Positions 60,761 to 64,000 of a stretch of DNA of 64,000 nt are shown here, in pieces. Below the pieces are notes generated by a model that had not been told where the DNA came from, ran no database searches, and saw nothing but the letters and a program-made list of their open reading frames with translations. Position 1 is the stretch's first letter. Each line of letters opens with the position of its first letter. Source of the DNA: Bacteroidetes bacterium 43-16 (GTDB lineage: Bacteria; Bacteroidota; Bacteroidia; Chitinophagales; Chitinophagaceae); the NCBI GenBank assembly GCA_001897525.1, contig MKTB01000015.1:62001-126000 (forward strand), given 5' to 3'. The position numbers were made by a program, and so were the translations under genes.

Positions 60761-62392
60761 ATGAATAACGCTTATTTTTCTTTCCCCATGCCGCCAAACG
60801 AGCCGGTACGTGCCTACGCTCCCGGTAGCGAAGATGCTTTACAATTACAGGCAGCTATTAAGGAGCTGAAAGGAAAGAAACGTGATATACCTATGTATAT
60901 CGCAGGTAAAGAAGTTCGTACAGACAAAAAAGTGGACATCTACCCGCCACATGAAAGAGCACACCTCCTGGGCCAGTTCTCTATGGGTGATGAAACGCAT
61001 ATCAATAAAGCGATCGATGCGGCATTGAAAGCTAAAGAATCCTGGGCCAATACCAGCTGGGAACACAGAGCCTCTATCTTCCTGAAAGCTGCGGACCTGC
61101 TGGCCAACAAATACCGTTTCAGAATGAATGCGGCTACTATGCTGGGACAAAGCAAAAATGCTTACCAGGCCGAGATCGACAGCGCCTGTGAACTGATCGA
61201 CTTTTTAAGATTCAATGTACACTTCCTGAGCGAAATTTATAAAACACAACCTATTTCCGGTCCGGGTATGCAAAACCGAACAGAATACCGTCCTTTGGAA
61301 GGTTTTGTACTGGCGATCACTCCGTTTAACTTTACAGCGATCGGTGGTAACCTGCCTACAGCACCAGCTATGTGTGGCAATACCGTAGTATGGAAACCGG
61401 CCAACACACAGGTATATTCTGCCAGCATCTTCATGGAGATCCTGAAAGAAGCAGGCTTACCGGATGGCGTGATCAACCTGGTTTATGCCAGCGGTCCGTC
61501 TATCGGCGATATCTGTTTCAAGCATAAAGACTTTGCCGGTGTTCACTTTACCGGTTCTACAGGTGTCTTCAACCAGATGTGGGAAACCATTGGTAAAAAC
61601 ACGCCTAACTACCGCTCTTATCCGCGTATCGTAGGCGAAACCGGTGGTAAAGACTTCGTATATGTGCACCCTAGTGCAGATGTAGATGCTGTGGTTGCCA
61701 ACCTGTTAAGAGGAGCTTTCGAATACCAGGGACAAAAATGTTCTGCGGCTTCACGTGCTTACCTGCCTTCCAACCTCGCAGAAAAGATCAAAACTAAACT
61801 GATCGCAGAGATCAAAACCCTGAAAATGGGCCCTGTTGATGATTTCAGCAATTTCGTAAATGCGGTTATCGATGAAAAATCATTTGATAAATTAGCAACA
61901 GCTATTGATGCAGCTAAGAAAAGCAGGACAGCTAAAATTATCGTGGGCGGTAAATATGACAAAACAGAAGGCTTCTTTATCGAACCTACGATCATAGAAG
62001 CATCCAAACCCGATTATGTTACCATGTGTGAAGAATTGTTTGGTCCTGTACTGACGATCTATGTATATGACAAAAAAGACTGGGACAAAACCCTGGATGT
62101 AGTAGATGCTACTTCACCTTACGCTTTGACCGGAGCGATCTTCGCACAAGACAGGTTAACCATTGAATACCTGACTAAACGCCTGACTAATGCAGCGGGT
62201 AACTTCTATATCAATGACAAACCAACCGGGGCAGTAGTAGGCCAGCAACCATTTGGCGGTGCCCGTGCTTCCGGTACCAATGACAAAGCGGGTTCTGCCC
62301 TGAACCTGTACCGTTGGTTGAGTGCCCGTACGATTAAAGAAACTTTTGTACCGGTAACCAATTACCGTTATTCTTTCCACCAGGAAGGATAA
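60761..62392 (+). CDS. pruA: L-glutamate gamma-semialdehyde (1-pyrroline-5-carboxylate) dehydrogenase
   Basis: This 543-residue single-domain aldehyde dehydrogenase has the length of stand-alone PruA enzymes rather than bifunctional PutA. It shows TPFNFTAIGGNLPTAPAMCGN (catalytic Asn), FTGSTGVFNQMW (NAD binding), GETGGKDFVYVHP (catalytic Glu) and YQGQKCSAASRAY (catalytic Cys), with EELFGPVLTIYVY and QQPFGGARASGTNDK near the end. It oxidises glutamate semialdehyde to glutamate, the step after RocD. No proline dehydrogenase gene is in the window. Confidence 0.97.
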   Translation: MNNAYFSFPMPPNEPVRAYAPGSEDALQLQAAIKELKGKKRDIPMYIAGKEVRTDKKVDIYPPHERAHLLGQFSMGDETHINKAIDAALKAKESWANTSWEHRASIFLKAADLLANKYRFRMNAATMLGQSKNAYQAEIDSACELIDFLRFNVHFLSEIYKTQPISGPGMQNRTEYRPLEGFVLAITPFNFTAIGGNLPTAPAMCGNTVVWKPANTQVYSASIFMEILKEAGLPDGVINLVYASGPSIGDICFKHKDFAGVHFTGSTGVFNQMWETIGKNTPNYRSYPRIVGETGGKDFVYVHPSADVDAVVANLLRGAFEYQGQKCSAASRAYLPSNLAEKIKTKLIAEIKTLKMGPVDDFSNFVNAVIDEKSFDKLATAIDAAKKSRTAKIIVGGKYDKTEGFFIEPTIIEASKPDYVTMCEELFGPVLTIYVYDKKDWDKTLDVVDATSPYALTGAIFAQDRLTIEYLTKRLTNAAGNFYINDKPTGAVVGQQPFGGARASGTNDKAGSALNLYRWLSARTIKETFVPVTNYRYSFHQEG

Positions 62393-62437
62393 GATGATAA
62401 AATGGCCTTTAAAGTGATTGGCCTGTATAAAAAAATT

Positions 62438-62476
62438 AAGCGCCACCTCCGGAAACATTTCCGGGTGGCGCTTTTT
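62438..62476 (+). terminator. Terminator after pruA
   Basis: AAGCGCCACCTCCGG and CCGGGTGGCGCTT pair with a small bulge around an 8-base loop, followed by T5. Confidence 0.85.
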
Positions 62477-62567
62477 CAAGGACAACATTTGGCAGCGATA
62501 ACTCGAGGCCTTAATGTTGTCCTTGTTCTTTATATTTAAAAAACCACTATTTTCATGGCTAAAAAAG

Positions 62568-63200
62568 ATGACTACAATAACCGAAACGTATAGAAAGCCC
62601 TTATCAAGCAATAGATTTGCTCAACTGACCTTGAGCATTTTCCTGCTGTTCTGGCTATACTGCTATGTAAACAATACGGATGAACTCAACTGGTGGATTG
62701 AAAATTTACTGGTCCTTATATTCATACCGGTATTGGTCTTTACTCAAAAGCATTTTAAATTCTCGGACTGGAGCATACTGAGTATTTTTTTGTTTTTAGC
62801 CCTCCATACTTTCGGTGCTAAAAACGCCTATACCTATAACACCTTTGGTGAATGGTTGCAAAATACCTACCACTTAGCACGCAATCCTTACGACAGGATC
62901 GTGCATACCGGCTTTGGTGTATTTATGATCTATCCGGTGATGGACTTACTGTACAATAAATATAAAGTCCCCATGCGCTGGCTTTTACTGCTTAGCTGCT
63001 CTTTTATTTTGTGCCTGGCCACTATTTTTGAACTGATAGAATGGACCGTAGCCGAATTTACAGACTCCGAAACAGGTGAAACCTATGTAGCCACTCAGGG
63101 AGATATCTGGGATGCCCACAAAGACATTGTCCTGGCATGGATAGGGGCCGGTGTAACCGGTTATTTTTTCAAGAAACGACACTTTGATTATGGGGAATAG
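62568..63200 (+). CDS. DUF2238 membrane protein (YjdF-like)
   Basis: The 210 residues are counted from ATG 62568. Six predicted membrane helices span about 17-205. Family-conserved segments include FLALHTFGAKNAYTYNTFGEWL, YDRIVHTGFGVFMIYPV, ATIFELIEWTV and the GDIWDAHKDIVLAWIGA loop, which concentrates His, Asp, Glu and Trp at one face. The function of DUF2238 is unknown. The upstream ATG at 62514 is disfavoured, because it reads through the post-pruA region. Confidence 0.85.
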   Translation: MTTITETYRKPLSSNRFAQLTLSIFLLFWLYCYVNNTDELNWWIENLLVLIFIPVLVFTQKHFKFSDWSILSIFLFLALHTFGAKNAYTYNTFGEWLQNTYHLARNPYDRIVHTGFGVFMIYPVMDLLYNKYKVPMRWLLLLSCSFILCLATIFELIEWTVAEFTDSETGETYVATQGDIWDAHKDIVLAWIGAGVTGYFFKKRHFDYGE

Positions 63201-63322
63201 TGAATGATGGGTGGTGGGTGGTGAATAGTGAAAAGTGAGTAGTGAATAGTGAATAGTGAATAGTGAGTAGTGAATAGTGAATAGTGAGTAGTGAAAAAGT
63301 GAAAAAGTGAAAAAGTGAAAAG
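63194..63322. repeat. Degenerate heptamer tandem repeat (TAGTGAA/TAGTGAG)
   Basis: About 129 bases contain mostly TAGTGAA and TAGTGAG units, with a GGTGGGTGGTG stretch at the left and AAAAAGTG (GTGAAAAA) units at the right. A frame on the minus strand (SLLTIHYSLFT-like) is only the repeat read as protein. It begins at the 3' end of the DUF2238 gene. Confidence 0.85.
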
Positions 63323-63392
63323 AAACAGAACCGGATGGGCTTATTCATCATTTTATCGTATTTTCAAAAAAACTAAACACAAAACAATTGCA

Positions 63393-64000
63393 ATGATGAG
63401 ATCTCTCCCGATAATCACGCTACTACTTTTGACTACAGGCATAGCTTATTCCCAAACGATCAATCCACAGACAAAGCCTTTATACATACCCTTTGAGGTA
63501 GATGGTGAACATGGATTGACGGACACCTTTGGTAAGGAATTTGTACCACCGGGCACTTATGATTTCATCTCCAATGTGGGCAATTTCAACTATTATATCA
63601 TCGGGAAGCAGAAGAAGGGTGTAAAAGAACGGAGCTTTACTTACTGGATCATGAATCCGCAAAACGGCAAAAAAATTGATTTAGGCGAATTAAAGGATAA
63701 TGATCCGGCCTTTTTTAAAGGAGATACGGCATTTTATCATTTTCATAAAGCGGGAAAAAGTATATTGGCCTCGCCTATGGCCGCAAGCACCTATACTTTT
63801 GACAGGACTTATGATGATGTGAAGGGAGTAAAGTTGTATGACACGGCAGGAAATCATTTCAAGCAGGTATTTATGGCCACCCTGCCGGGCTATGATAAGG
63901 AGATCTGGCTGCTCAATGAACAGCAACTGGCGAAAGCAGCTCAAATAAAACCGGAATATAAAATAGAGGCGATACGTTCTTTTTCGGAAAATGGATATAC
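63393..64000 (+). CDS. Secreted WG-repeat-like protein, 3' end cut by window
   Basis: An open frame of 202 codons runs to the window edge. A signal peptide (about 1-20, ending GIAYSQ) precedes PFEVDGEHGLTDTFGKEFVPPGTYDFI, which resembles one WG-repeat unit (G-L-x-D-x-x-G-K-x-x-x-P-x-x-Y-D). Further Tyr/Phe-rich strands follow. The rest is out of view, so a firm family call is not possible. Confidence 0.65.
   Translation, partial: MMRSLPIITLLLLTTGIAYSQTINPQTKPLYIPFEVDGEHGLTDTFGKEFVPPGTYDFISNVGNFNYYIIGKQKKGVKERSFTYWIMNPQNGKKIDLGELKDNDPAFFKGDTAFYHFHKAGKSILASPMAASTYTFDRTYDDVKGVKLYDTAGNHFKQVFMATLPGYDKEIWLLNEQQLAKAAQIKPEYKIEAIRSFSENGY

Noticed and set aside
63194-63322. CRISPR array
   Set aside because: Units are 7-8 bases with no spacers, so this is a simple tandem repeat; no cas genes are present.
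63169-63351. Minus-strand frame of 60 codons (SLLTIHYSLFT-type)
   Set aside because: It is only a tandem DNA repeat read as protein.

Overview
The window reads as an ordinary stretch of chromosome from a member of the Bacteroidota, most like the Chitinophagaceae/Sphingobacteriia side of the phylum; this is inferred from content, not from any search. Supporting signs are the promoter type (TAnnTTTG at -7, sometimes with TTTG about 19 bp upstream, and few Shine-Dalgarno sites), five secreted proteins ending in a type IX secretion (T9SS) C-terminal sorting domain, many PorT-like outer-membrane barrels, Kdo transferase and OmpH (Gram-negative envelope), and MqnE of the futalosine menaquinone route. 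No rRNA, tRNA, CRISPR array, insertion sequence or prophage was recognised. Coding density is high, and strong hairpins close most transcription units.

Layout. 1-13 kb: a truncated outer-membrane barrel gene, an HD hydrolase, VanW, a DUF4198 protein, a four-repeat DUF349 protein, an orphan OmpR/PhoB response regulator, YceI, a DODA-type dioxygenase, a WYL regulator facing a DinB-family protein, an MMPL/RND transporter and IF-3. 13-19.8 kb: an enoyl-CoA hydratase-like protein, two small secreted proteins, ornithine aminotransferase (rocD), a DivIC/FtsB-like protein, the C-terminal half of a split transketolase and an EamA exporter. 19.9-21.8 kb: an ECF sigma factor operon with a one-pass membrane protein carrying three PxxYF motifs and a Spy-like periplasmic protein. 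21.9-34 kb: a beta-helix T9SS protein, an aldo/keto reductase, outer-membrane barrels, a metallo-beta-lactamase-fold hydrolase with a TTG start, Kdo transferase, a nucleoid-associated protein, an MFS transporter and a YARHG/DUF4424-like protein.

34-46.4 kb: alaS, a seven-repeat lipoprotein, mqnE, an ecotin-type protease inhibitor with an unusual N-terminal extension, and then the most interesting locus: a six-gene unit of CotH-like T9SS protein, Ycf48-like T9SS propeller, thioredoxin-fold protein, ApbE flavin transferase, DUF4266 lipoprotein and DUF3570 barrel. It is preceded by an array of four TTGTCAT-like motifs and closed by a terminator. ApbE, thioredoxin, DUF4266 and DUF3570 point to an envelope redox or flavinylation system; the two T9SS surface proteins may be its exported arm.

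46.4-64 kb: a DUF4139 (MuiA-like) protein, a delta-60 propeller and a PHB-depolymerase-like hydrolase (both T9SS cargo), an AraC regulator, dnaK, OmpH, a HAD phosphatase, a DUF6089 barrel, DUF2461 / GlmU-like / tpiA, pruA (which with rocD converts ornithine to glutamate), a DUF2238 membrane protein, a degenerate heptamer tandem repeat, and the start of a secreted protein cut by the window edge.
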